Assembly (NCBI GenBank): GCA_023386495.1
Contig: JAEWJS010000152.1
Location: forward strand, 1-64,000
Source: Bacillota bacterium
GTDB lineage: Bacteria > Bacillota > Bacilli > Paenibacillales > Paenibacillaceae
Length of the DNA stretch: 64,000 bases
Direction of reading: 5' to 3'
Below are positions 9,027 to 16,976 of this stretch, in pieces. The stretch's first letter is position 1, and each line of letters opens with the position of its first letter. The position numbers and the translations under genes were made by a program. The notes under the pieces are model-generated. The model was given only the letters and a program-made list of their open reading frames with translations. It did no database searches and was not told the origin of the DNA.

Positions 9027-9181
9027 AGTCGTTAGCGCTCCTCTCGAGTATGGCACCGATCATTCAGCACCGGATGCGAATATTCTCTCCTTAGGCACGC
9101 AGCGGTATGTCTGGGATATGGATCCAGTAAGCGGCAATATTTGTCGTTAGATGGTAAATGATTGCTTCAATAAGTGTATAA

Positions 9182-9208
9182 TGAAACCAGTGTCCCGCTT
9201 GAACAGTA
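9182..9208 (+). promoter_or_regulatory. Candidate ECF sigma (SigW-like) promoter of the psp operon
   Basis: TGAAAC at 9182-9187 equals the SigW-type -35. At 17 nt spacing the -10 would be AGTA (9205-9208), one base off the CGTA consensus. B. subtilis pspA is SigW-controlled, so this is plausible but weak. A TATAAT at 9177-9182 overlaps it but lacks a good -35. Confidence 0.35.
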
Positions 9209-9248
9209 TTACGTTATATCGCATCTAAACTTATGGGAGGAATACACG

Positions 9249-9929
9249 ATGGGTATGATCTCAAGGTTCAAGGACATTATGGCAAGCAACATCAACGCGC
9301 TGCTGGACCGTGCAGAGGATCCGGAGAAGATGATCGACCAGTACCTGAGGAACTTGAATAGCGACTTGGGGAAGGTAAAAGCGGAGACGGCATCCGTTAT
9401 GGCGGAGGAGAAGCGGGCCAAGCGAGCGCTGGAGGAAGCCCAAGAGGAAGTCTCGAAGATGGAGACCTACGCCATGAAGGCGCTGGAAGCCGGCAATGAA
9501 GCAGACGCGAGAAGATTCCTCGAGAACAAAGCCTCGAATGCGGCACGAGCATCCGAGCTGCAGACCGCGTACAATCTGGCGGCAACGAACGCAATGCAGA
9601 TGAAACAGATGCACGATAAGCTGGTCGGCGATATCGGCGAATTGGAATCGCGCAGAGCCATGCTGAAGGCGAAATGGTCCGTAGCCAAGACGCAGGAGCG
9701 CATGAATAAGCTGAACGACTCGGCGGCCGAATCCGGCCGGTCGATCGCGGCATTCGACCGGATGGAAGATAAGGTGAACCGGGCATTGGATGAAGCCAAT
9801 GCGATGGCGGAGTTGAATGCCGGGCCGAAGGACGACATCGAAGACCTCAAGGCGAAGTACGATGACAGCAAAGGCGCGGATATCGACAGTGAGCTGGCCG
9901 CCTTGAAAGCAAGAATGAACAAACAATAG
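9249..9929 (+). CDS. pspA: Phage shock protein A (PspA/IM30 family)
   Basis: PspA is a peripheral ESCRT-III-like coiled-coil protein that coats stressed membrane. ATG 9249 has GGGAGG about 8 nt upstream and gives 226 residues, the normal length. The family N-terminus (MISRFKDIMASNINALLDRAEDPEKM) is clear: a short amphipathic helix followed by long charged coiled coils over nearly the whole protein. It is the first gene of a four-gene set whose order (PspA, zinc ribbon, TPM domain, SPFH) equals pspA-ydjG-ydjH-ydjI of B. subtilis, which acts in envelope stress and membrane fluidity control. Identification is firm. Confidence 0.95.
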   Translation: MGMISRFKDIMASNINALLDRAEDPEKMIDQYLRNLNSDLGKVKAETASVMAEEKRAKRALEEAQEEVSKMETYAMKALEAGNEADARRFLENKASNAARASELQTAYNLAATNAMQMKQMHDKLVGDIGELESRRAMLKAKWSVAKTQERMNKLNDSAAESGRSIAAFDRMEDKVNRALDEANAMAELNAGPKDDIEDLKAKYDDSKGADIDSELAALKARMNKQ

Positions 9930-9937
9930 CTCTACCC

Positions 9938-9973
9938 GTCACAAGCTGTAGCGAAGAAGCTGCAGCTTGTGAC
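9938..9973 (+). other. 15-bp intercistronic hairpin between pspA and the zinc-ribbon gene
   Basis: GTCACAAGCTGTAGC (9938-9952) pairs with 9959-9973 over 15 bp (one G-T) around a 6-nt loop. No T-run follows, so it looks like an mRNA-stabilising or processing hairpin that could keep PspA more abundant than its partners. A leaky terminator is the alternative. Confidence 0.65.
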
Positions 9974-10034
9974 CGTCTGATGCGTCCTGACGTCCTAGAT
10001 GTCTATCGTTGAATGCTAAGGGGTGAATCGTCGC

Positions 10035-11066
10035 GTGATCCTTCATTACAAGTGCCCCAGCTGCGGCAGTGATATGAGGTTCGACCCGGAATCGGGTCAA
10101 TTATCTTGTCCGAGCTGCCTCACGCAGATGAATATCGAGCAGTACCAGGAAGCGTCTACGCCTCGCGCGTCAGCGCCTGCCGCGGAGACAGTGGAGTATC
10201 ATTGCGAGAATTGCGGAGCGGAGCTCGTCACTACGGCAGACACCGCCGCGACGACCTGCAGCTTCTGCGGAGCGGGCGTCGTCATTGCCGAACGGCTCAG
10301 TGGCCGCCTCGCGCCTCAGAAGGTCATCCCGTTCACCATTAGTAAAGATGAAGCGATTCGCGCGTTCAAGCAATGGTGCAGGAACGGCCGGCTTACGCCG
10401 AAGGGCTTCATGACGGCCGATCGAATCAAGAGCATGACCGGCATCTATGTGCCGTTCTGGCTATTCGACCTGAATAGCAAGGCACGCGTGCATGCGGTAT
10501 GTACGCAAGTAAGAACCTATAGGCAAGGCGATTATATGGTGACGGAGACCAGACATTTTAACGCATACCGGGATATCAATCTGGATTATCTGAAGATTCC
10601 CGTGGATGCTTCCACCCGCATGAACGATGTCTACATGGATCGGCTCGAGCCCTATCCTTACGATCATCTCAAGGATTTTAAGACGCCCTATCTCGCGGGT
10701 TATATCGCGGAGAAATACAATTATACCGATGAACAGCTGCTGCCGCGTGCCAAGGATAAGGTCAGCAGCTATATCGAATCATACATCCGCTCCTCATTCA
10801 CGGGCTACAGTACGGTATCCTATACGTCGAAGGAGATCGACGTGAGCAGCGTGAACAGCAGCTATGTGCTGCTGCCGGTATGGCTGGTCAGCTACGACTA
10901 CAAGCGGACCGAGCATAATTTTGCGATGAACGGGCAGACGGGCAAGGTCGTCGGCAAGCCGCCGATCAGCACCGGCAAAGTAGCCGCCTGGTTCGCCGGC
11001 ATCGCTTCAGGTACGTTCATTGCGATGAAGGGGATCGCTTATGCGCTGGGAGGTGGCCTCTGGTGA
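10035..11066 (+). CDS. ydjG: TFIIB-type zinc-ribbon membrane protein (YdjG-like)
   Basis: The second gene of the psp set. GTG 10035 is chosen because AAGGGG sits 11 nt upstream; the in-frame GTG at 10023 overlaps that site. The 343-residue product has two CXXC zinc ribbons: CPSCG/CPSCL (about residues 6-30) and CENCG/CSFCG (about 57-85). A large cytoplasmic domain follows, then a hydrophobic C-terminal segment (about 320-343). In B. subtilis, YdjG with YdjH helps recruit the SPFH protein YdjI and PspA to the membrane; that role is inferred here from order and domains. Its stop overlaps the next start (GTGA). Confidence 0.8.
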   Translation: MILHYKCPSCGSDMRFDPESGQLSCPSCLTQMNIEQYQEASTPRASAPAAETVEYHCENCGAELVTTADTAATTCSFCGAGVVIAERLSGRLAPQKVIPFTISKDEAIRAFKQWCRNGRLTPKGFMTADRIKSMTGIYVPFWLFDLNSKARVHAVCTQVRTYRQGDYMVTETRHFNAYRDINLDYLKIPVDASTRMNDVYMDRLEPYPYDHLKDFKTPYLAGYIAEKYNYTDEQLLPRAKDKVSSYIESYIRSSFTGYSTVSYTSKEIDVSSVNSSYVLLPVWLVSYDYKRTEHNFAMNGQTGKVVGKPPISTGKVAAWFAGIASGTFIAMKGIAYALGGGLW

Positions 11067-11857
11067 GCATGCGCGACAGGAAGAGGAGCGGGATCCTGCT
11101 CGGCATTGCGATGCTGCTCCTTCTCGCGATGGGAACGTCGGCCTATGCAGAGTCAACCCCGCAGAAGCAGCTGATCTACGACTACGCGAAGCTGCTGTCC
11201 GCGGACGAGGCAGTTCGGTTGGCCGAATCGGCTGCCTCGCTAGGCCGTGAACGGCAGACCGACTTCATCGTGATCACGCTGAACGGGGCGGACGGGAAGG
11301 ACATTGTCGATTATGTCGAGGACTTCTATGACGACACGGCGCCGGGCTACGACAAGCCGCACGGCAATGCGGCGATCCTAGCGATAGACTTGCAGGCGCG
11401 AGATGTGTATTTGGCCGGATTCGGCATCGCGGAGACCTACCTGGACGACGGTCGGCTGGATCGCATTCGGAACAAGATTACCCCTTACTTGACAGAAGGA
11501 CGCTACTACGAGGCCTTCTCGAAATATGTCTCCCTCTCTCATGACTATATGGGATACGAGCCTGGCGTGAATCCGGACAATCTTTTATTCCAATGGTGGT
11601 TCCAGATTGCGGTCGCGCTTGCGGTGGCAGGGATTACGGTGGGCATGATGGCTTATCGATCCGGAGGCAGGGTCACGGTCAATGCGCGGACGTACATGGA
11701 TGCGAACCGCTCGCAAGTGCTGGACCGCCGCGACCATTTTATCAACCAGACGGTAACCAGAACGAAGATTCAGAAAAACACGTCTTCCGGCGGAGGCGGC
11801 GGGGGCGGCATGACGGGCGGCGGCCGTTCGCATAGCGGGAGCAGGGGGAAATTCTAA
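11063..11857 (+). CDS. ydjH: TPM-domain membrane protein (YgcG/YdjH-like)
   Basis: GTG 11063 overlaps the preceding stop by 4 nt, so the two are translationally coupled. The 264 residues comprise a signal peptide/N-terminal helix (about 8-28), an extracytoplasmic TPM domain (about 33-165), a transmembrane helix (about 175-197) and a cytoplasmic tail ending in a glycine-rich stretch (SSGGGGGGGMTGGGRSHSG), the hallmark of YgcG-type proteins. It is the third gene of the psp set and likely partners the zinc-ribbon protein to anchor the SPFH protein and PspA. The enzymatic role of TPM domains is unsettled. Confidence 0.82.
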   Translation: MSMRDRKRSGILLGIAMLLLLAMGTSAYAESTPQKQLIYDYAKLLSADEAVRLAESAASLGRERQTDFIVITLNGADGKDIVDYVEDFYDDTAPGYDKPHGNAAILAIDLQARDVYLAGFGIAETYLDDGRLDRIRNKITPYLTEGRYYEAFSKYVSLSHDYMGYEPGVNPDNLLFQWWFQIAVALAVAGITVGMMAYRSGGRVTVNARTYMDANRSQVLDRRDHFINQTVTRTKIQKNTSSGGGGGGGMTGGGRSHSGSRGKF

Positions 11858-11881
11858 AGACTGGAAAGGAGTCGTGGCTGG

Positions 11882-12874
11882 ATGTTCTTTCGCAATCAAT
11901 TCGCCAATGTCGTAGAGTGGGAAGAATTTCGCGAGGACATGATCTTCTACAAGTGGAGCAATCGCGAGATCAAGAAAGGCAGCAAGCTCATCATTCGTCC
12001 GGGACAAGATGCGATCTTCCTGAATAACGGGAAAATCGAGGGGATCTTCGCCGATGAAGGCGAGTACGATATCGAGTCGCAGATCATCCCGTTCCTATCG
12101 ACGCTGAAGGGCTTCAAATTCGGCTTCAACAGCGGGATGCGAGTCGAAGTCTTGTTCGTGAACACGAAGGAATTCATCGTGAAGTGGGGCACCCAGAACG
12201 CCATCAATATTCCGGCGCCCGGACTGCCGGGGGGAATGCCGATTCGCGCGAACGGGACGTTCAACTTCAAGGTGCGCGATTATATCGCCTTCATCGATCA
12301 GATCGCAGGCGTGCGCGATCAATACCTCGTCGAAGATGTCCGCATCCGGATCTCTACGGTCCTGGACCAGCTGCTCATGAAGTGGATTTCCCGCGAAGGG
12401 AAGGATATGTTCAACCTGCAGGCGAATGCGTTCGACATCGCTGCAGGCATTCAAGAGGATCTGGATATGCAGATGGTCAAGAGCGGCCTGGCGATCACCG
12501 GCTTCCACGTCATGAGCTTCAATTACCCGAAAGAGATTCAGGACATGATCAACAAGAATGCTTCCCACGGCATGGTAGGCAATCTGGATCGCTATCAGCA
12601 AATTGCGATGACGGAAGGAATGGCATCGGGCAAGATGAACGGCGGGGGGACAGCCTCCGATATGGCAGGCATGATGATGGGCATGAATATCGCGGGCCGC
12701 ATGCTGGATCAGATGAATCAGAATCAAGGCGGGCAGCGGTCGAGCAATCCGGCTCCGGATCCCGCTCCACCGCAGCAAACCGGCGAGACGAAGAAGCCGA
12801 ATTTCTGCCCGAACTGCGGTACCAAGGCAGGCGACGCCAACTTCTGCCCGAACTGCGGACAGAAGCTGGCGTAA
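11882..12874 (+). CDS. ydjI: SPFH-domain protein with C-terminal zinc ribbon (YdjI-like)
   Basis: The last gene of the psp set: 330 residues, ATG 11882 behind GGAAAGGAG. The SPFH/band-7 domain fills about residues 20-240, a short Gly/Met-rich linker follows, and the C-terminus carries a double CXXC ribbon (FCPNCG at about 305 and again at about 320). B. subtilis YdjI is the membrane-scaffold partner that localises PspA. The domain order here is the same. Its stop lies 13 nt from the stop of the convergent flippase gene. Confidence 0.88.
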   Translation: MFFRNQFANVVEWEEFREDMIFYKWSNREIKKGSKLIIRPGQDAIFLNNGKIEGIFADEGEYDIESQIIPFLSTLKGFKFGFNSGMRVEVLFVNTKEFIVKWGTQNAINIPAPGLPGGMPIRANGTFNFKVRDYIAFIDQIAGVRDQYLVEDVRIRISTVLDQLLMKWISREGKDMFNLQANAFDIAAGIQEDLDMQMVKSGLAITGFHVMSFNYPKEIQDMINKNASHGMVGNLDRYQQIAMTEGMASGKMNGGGTASDMAGMMMGMNIAGRMLDQMNQNQGGQRSSNPAPDPAPPQQTGETKKPNFCPNCGTKAGDANFCPNCGQKLA

Positions 12875-12887
12875 TCGAATCGAACCT

Positions 12888-14438
12888 TCACCAAGGGAAC
12901 GAATAGCGGAAGCGCGTGCTGCCTCGGTTCACCACGCCGGTCAGGACGAGCGCGGCGAAGTAGAGCAGCAGGGAGCAGAGAATCGAGACAATTACGCACC
13001 AGATCGACGGCATGCCGTTGCCGGCAGCGTAATTGTAGGTCCATTGTCCGAATGCCGCCATGGCCAGCATGATGACTCCGACGATGACATAAGGCCGAAT
13101 GCGCCAATAGAAGCCGACCGCGCTTGAGACGGAGAAGAAGTTCAGCAGCGTCTGCATGCCGAAACCGATGCCGATGCCGAACGCTACGCCGCTGATGCCG
13201 TATTGGCTGCCGAAGACGAACACCGCGACGCCCTTGAAGCCGGTCGCGATGACGAAGTTCCAGAGCGCGGCCTGCGCACGTCCGAGTCCGAGCAGAATCG
13301 CATGAAGCGGCGCGTCGAAGTAATGGAGGAAGAACATCGGCGCGAGTATTTTCAGCAGCAACCCGGCCTCCGGCGCATTATAGATAAGGGTCGTCAGCGG
13401 CGTGGCCCATACGAAGAGAATCACGGTCGCCGGCGCGCCGATCAGCAGTCCCAAGCTCATAGCCTGATTCATCCGTTCGTGGATGAGCAGGCTATTCTTG
13501 TTCGCCGCAGCTTCGCCGATTGCCGGTATAAGAGCGGTGGAGAGGGAATGCGTGATGAAGCTTGGCGCGAACAACAGTGGGAATGCGTACCCCGCCAGCA
13601 GGCCGAACTGCTTCGTGGCAAGCGCAGTGCCGATGCCGGCCAAAGCCAAGCTGGTGGTGATGAGCAGCGGCTGGAAGGCGCTGTACAGCGATTGGATGAC
13701 GCCGTGGCCGGTCGTCGGCAGTCCGATCTGCAGCAGCTGACCGAGCGTGCTTTTGCCCTTCTTCAGGTGGCTGGTCCAAGACGCGCCCGTACCCTTCGAC
13801 TCGCCGTACAGCTTGTAGCTGGTCATGAGGAAGAGCAGGCTGATCGCTTCGCTGACGACAGAGGCCGCCATGGCCCCGGCAGCCGCATAAGCGATGCCGT
13901 AGGGCAGCAGGAAGTGGACAAGCGCGAGGACAATGGCAATCTGCACCGTATTCTCCAGCACATCGGAGGCGGCGATCGTCTTCATCTGCTGCATGCCGCG
14001 AAAATATCCCTTGAGTACGGCAGAGACCGCGATAATCGGCGCGATCGGCGTAATGGCCAGCATGGCGTAATATGCGCGTTGGTCGCTGAGCAGGATCGAA
14101 GCAATCCATTCCGAGCCCAGCAGCACGATCGTCGTGAGCGACAGGCTTAAGAAGCTTGTGACAGCGAGCGAGACATGCAGAATCTGCCGTACGCGCTCCC
14201 GTTCGCCGCGCGCGTTGGCTTCGGCCACCAGCTTTGATATGGCGACCGGCAATCCAAGCTCCGTAATGGTAATGAGCAGCGGAACAAGCGGATGCGCCAT
14301 CATGAGGATGCCGATCCCCTCTGCGCCGAGCACGCGCGCGATATACATGCCGCTAATGAAACCGAGGATTCGATTGATGAATGCGGCGGCAGATAAGATC
14401 ATCGTCCCTCTCATGAACGATTCCCCTTGTTGTGGCAT
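12888..14438 (-). CDS. SpoVB/MurJ-like polysaccharide flippase (MOP superfamily)
   Basis: A multi-pass membrane protein of 516 residues with about 14 hydrophobic helices. The opening (RGTMILSAAAFINRILGFI, then ARVLGAEGIGI) is typical of the stage V sporulation protein B branch of the MATE-like flippase superfamily. Members move lipid-linked cell-wall or spore-cortex precursors across the membrane. ATG 14438 has GGGAGG 9 nt upstream; a second ATG at 14414 with AAGGGG is an equally possible start. It is transcribed alone, towards the psp operon. Sporulation versus vegetative function cannot be told from the sequence. Confidence 0.85.
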   Translation of the reverse strand: MPQQGESFMRGTMILSAAAFINRILGFISGMYIARVLGAEGIGILMMAHPLVPLLITITELGLPVAISKLVAEANARGERERVRQILHVSLAVTSFLSLSLTTIVLLGSEWIASILLSDQRAYYAMLAITPIAPIIAVSAVLKGYFRGMQQMKTIAASDVLENTVQIAIVLALVHFLLPYGIAYAAAGAMAASVVSEAISLLFLMTSYKLYGESKGTGASWTSHLKKGKSTLGQLLQIGLPTTGHGVIQSLYSAFQPLLITTSLALAGIGTALATKQFGLLAGYAFPLLFAPSFITHSLSTALIPAIGEAAANKNSLLIHERMNQAMSLGLLIGAPATVILFVWATPLTTLIYNAPEAGLLLKILAPMFFLHYFDAPLHAILLGLGRAQAALWNFVIATGFKGVAVFVFGSQYGISGVAFGIGIGFGMQTLLNFFSVSSAVGFYWRIRPYVIVGVIMLAMAAFGQWTYNYAAGNGMPSIWCVIVSILCSLLLYFAALVLTGVVNRGSTRFRYSFPW

Positions 14439-14512
14439 GCGGTGTGTCCTCCCGATATTCGAATACTCTAAATGTATTCAACAATCGGCGAAGCATGCGA
14501 ACAAGCATCGCA

Positions 14513-14548
14513 ACAGCCCTCGCAATGGTATGAGCGAGAGCTGTTTTT
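14513..14548 (+). terminator. Orphan plus-strand terminator-like hairpin
   Basis: ACAGC-CTCGC (14513-14523, one mismatch) pairs with GCGAG-GCTGT (14534-14544) and is followed by TTTTT (14544-14548). No plus-strand gene ends here; both neighbours are on the minus strand. Confidence 0.5.
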
Positions 14549-14580
14549 GCATATTCTGAACCTTATTACCAAGAGGCCAA

Positions 14581-14678
14581 CAGTGCGTGATTGGATAGCA
14601 AAAATGCTATCCAATCGGCCCGCTAAGTCCCCCAGTGCATGAATAGATAGCATAAATGCTGCTCAATCGGCCGGCTCA
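14581..14678. repeat. Two tandem 46-bp imperfect repeats containing a hairpin
   Basis: Copies at 14581-14626 and 14633-14678 share CAGTGC.TGA.T.GATAGCA.AAATGCT...CAATCGGCC with a 52-nt period. The first holds a perfect inverted repeat, TTGGATAGCA-AAAA-TGCTATCCAA (14591-14614). The second is decayed and its last bases form the stop of the histidine kinase gene. Confidence 0.75.
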
Positions 14679-16127
14679 ACTTGCCGCATCCGCTCTGCGA
14701 CCTTCCGACGATGCCGGAAGCTCGAGGTAGAACGCGGTCTCGCGCCAAGGCTCGCTTTCGAGCCGGATGCTGCCGCGATGGGCGTCCGCGATTTCGCGCA
14801 CGATCGCGAGCCCGAGTCCAAGACCCTCTTTTCGGGATACATCCCCCTGAAGGAACCGCTCGAAGATAAGCTGCTGATCCGCTGGAGATACGCCCTTGCC
14901 GCGATCCTTGACCCAGATGACGGCGTTCTCCGCCATATCCTCGGCATTCCCACGCTTGTCCGCCATGCCAATCTCCAAGTAATGCCCGTCTCCGCCGTGT
15001 CGAAGCGCATTGTCGATCAGATTGCGAAGCGCGCGTTCGATCAATGCCGGATCGATATCGGCGACCACGTCGTCATCCGGGATATCGATAACGTACTCGA
15101 CCTGCGATTCGTCCACGACAAGCAAATAATCGGCTGCTACTTTACGGACGAGCTCGGACAGATTGGTTCGATCCATGCGAGGCTGGAAACCCTGCGCATC
15201 CAGGCGGGAGATGTCGAGCAGTTGGTTGAGCAGACGGTCCATGTAGCGGGAACGCTGCAAGATGGTGCGAATATAACGCTGTAGCTCTTCAGGCGGCATT
15301 GCTGCAGCCGTCCGAATGGTCTCGGCATAGCCGAGAATCGTCGTGAGCGGCGTTCTTAGATCGTGCGACAAGTCCGCCAGGAGGCGCGTGAGTCTCGCGT
15401 CGAACTCGCGGATCTGACCGATCTGCGACCGGATGCGCTGCGCCATTACGTTATAATGCCCCGTCAGTTGGCCGATTTCGTCGCGCGAAGGATCAGTCAG
15501 CGTCGTCGGCTCCCCGTGCAGATCCGTCTCTTGCAAGGCAGCGTTCAGCCTGCGCAGCCGCCGCTTAACGGAGGAGAAGAACAAGAGCGAGAACAGGTAC
15601 GGCGTGAGGAGCAGCAGGAGTACGGGGACGATCAAGGTGAAGAATACTTGAAACTCTCGAAAATAGAGATAGAATTGCGCCGGCTTCATTGCCTCGCCCG
15701 GCACGCTCACGAGCAAGTAGTAAGGGGAATCTGGCTGCACGGACTTGCGGGCGATCGTAACCGTGTGCTCATTCGACCACAGCGCTTCCGGCAGCGTCAA
15801 GAATTGATCGGTGATCTCCTCCAGACTGTAGGGTGCCGTTCGCCCAGCCGTGGAGTACAGCACTTGACCGTCTGTCCTTACCAGCTCCAAGCTAAGCGAC
15901 GCATGGCGGCTGACCTCTTCCTCGAGCAGCTTGCCCAACGCGGCTCGGTCCGCCTCTGGGATGCGTTCGGCCGCTGCGATCGTGTCCGCGGCGATTCCCT
16001 TCAGCTTCGAATGCGTGTAGCCTTCGTTGAATTGCGAGCCGAGCAAGAGCGCAAGCGCCATGAACAGGAATACGGATAGGACAGCGCTGCCGACATAGAA
16101 GAGCATGAGCTTCCAAGTCAGCTTCAT
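14676..16127 (-). CDS. Sensor histidine kinase (OmpR-partner type)
   Basis: The 483-residue membrane kinase has a first TM (about 9-29), an extracytoplasmic sensor (about 30-160), a second TM (about 168-190), HAMP (about 190-245), HisKA with phospho-acceptor His near 255 in LSHDLRTPLT, and HATPase with an N box (about 365, RNLIDNALRHGG) and G boxes (DRGKGVS, GLGLGLAI). Its ATG overlaps the stop of the response regulator gene by 4 nt, so the pair is co-translated. The stimulus is unknown. The divergent SLH gene is a likely target, because operator-like repeats lie in the shared promoter region. Confidence 0.92.
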   Translation of the reverse strand: MKLTWKLMLFYVGSAVLSVFLFMALALLLGSQFNEGYTHSKLKGIAADTIAAAERIPEADRAALGKLLEEEVSRHASLSLELVRTDGQVLYSTAGRTAPYSLEEITDQFLTLPEALWSNEHTVTIARKSVQPDSPYYLLVSVPGEAMKPAQFYLYFREFQVFFTLIVPVLLLLLTPYLFSLLFFSSVKRRLRRLNAALQETDLHGEPTTLTDPSRDEIGQLTGHYNVMAQRIRSQIGQIREFDARLTRLLADLSHDLRTPLTTILGYAETIRTAAAMPPEELQRYIRTILQRSRYMDRLLNQLLDISRLDAQGFQPRMDRTNLSELVRKVAADYLLVVDESQVEYVIDIPDDDVVADIDPALIERALRNLIDNALRHGGDGHYLEIGMADKRGNAEDMAENAVIWVKDRGKGVSPADQQLIFERFLQGDVSRKEGLGLGLAIVREIADAHRGSIRLESEPWRETAFYLELPASSEGRRADAAS

Positions 16128-16822
16128 AATCCGTCACCGGAGAATCGGTAGCCGATCCCTCGAACCGTCTGCAGATACTGCGGGTGCAGCGGGTCGATCT
16201 CGATCTTCTTGCGGAGCCGATTCATATAGACGCTGAGCGAATTGTCATCGTAATGCTCGTGCTTCCAGATTTGCTTATAGATATCCGATTTGGTCAGTAC
16301 CTGGTCGGGGTTCTGCATGAAGAGCCGAATCATCTCGTACTCCATCTGCGTCAGCCCGATCGGTTCTCCGTCCCTGAGCAACATGTAACTGTCGGCATCG
16401 AGGACGAGCGAGTTCAGCGTGATCCGGTTCGCTCCGGCAGTCGAGGCGCCGTTCCGATAGCGGCGAAGGTTCGCCTGTACTCTCGCGGTCAGCTCTGCCG
16501 GGCTGAACGGTTTCGTGACGTAGTCGTCGGCACCGAGCTCCAGCGCTTCGATCTTATCGCGCTCCCCGCGCCTGGCGCTGAGCACGATGACGAGTATACC
16601 GGTCGCGGTATCCCTGACATGGCGAAGGACGTCGAAGCCGTCGTGTTCGTCCATCATGAGATCGAGGATCAACAGGTCGAACCGGCACTGCTGCAATAAC
16701 CTGATCGTCTCGGCGCCCGTCTCCGCTTCGACAACTGCTAATCCCGCCCGTTCGAGATGAATGCGGATCAAATGCCGGATGTCCGGATCGTCATCCGCGA
16801 TTAAGATGCATTGTTCGTTCAT
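16124..16822 (-). CDS. OmpR/PhoB-family response regulator
   Basis: 232 residues: a receiver domain (about 1-120) with the acidic pocket DDD near residue 10, phospho-acceptor Asp in LLILDLMMDE (about 53), switch residues and Lys in TKPFSP. A winged-helix DNA-binding domain follows (about 130-230), ending in the family motif TVRGIGYRF. ATG 16822 has GGAGG 6 nt upstream. It is first gene of a two-gene operon with the kinase. OmpR-family proteins bind tandem repeats with 10-11 bp spacing, and such repeats are present 70-90 bp upstream. Confidence 0.94.
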   Translation of the reverse strand: MNEQCILIADDDPDIRHLIRIHLERAGLAVVEAETGAETIRLLQQCRFDLLILDLMMDEHDGFDVLRHVRDTATGILVIVLSARRGERDKIEALELGADDYVTKPFSPAELTARVQANLRRYRNGASTAGANRITLNSLVLDADSYMLLRDGEPIGLTQMEYEMIRLFMQNPDQVLTKSDIYKQIWKHEHYDDNSLSVYMNRLRKKIEIDPLHPQYLQTVRGIGYRFSGDGL

Positions 16823-16868
16823 GCAGGGCCTCCGGCCTTGTAGGCGGTTAGAGTGTGCAACTGACTAA

Positions 16869-16898
16869 AGTATAGCATCCGCACCCATAATCTGTTAA
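16869..16898 (-). promoter_or_regulatory. Promoter of the two-component operon
   Basis: On the minus strand, TTAACA (16898-16893) and TATACT (16874-16869) are separated by 18 nt. The -35 lies inside one of the 11-bp-spaced TTAAGA repeats, so autoregulation is plausible. Confidence 0.6.
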
Positions 16899-16911
16899 GA
16901 ATCCGTTAAGA
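16895..16911 (+). promoter_or_regulatory. Candidate response-regulator operator (11-bp-spaced direct repeat)
   Basis: TTAAGA occurs at 16895-16900 and again at 16906-16911, on the same face of the helix with an 11-bp period. PhoP/PhoB-type regulators use this layout. It lies between the divergent two-component operon and the SLH gene. Confidence 0.5.
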
Positions 16912-16938
16912 TTCGACAACGTCCTCGTCCGGTATAAT
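16912..16938 (+). promoter_or_regulatory. Promoter of the large SLH gene
   Basis: A perfect TATAAT -10 at 16933-16938. The best -35 is TTCGAC at 16912-16917 with a short 15-nt spacer; the weak -35 next to the direct repeats suggests activation by the adjacent regulator. Confidence 0.5.
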
Positions 16939-16976
16939 AGATTCGGAATTCTTACGTGCGAGGAGAGAGATCGTGG

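Noticed and set aside
13203..14150. Plus-strand open frame (315 codons) inside the flippase gene
   Set aside because: Antisense to a clear multi-helix membrane protein; composition is Arg/Glu/Gln-rich with no hydrophobic core.
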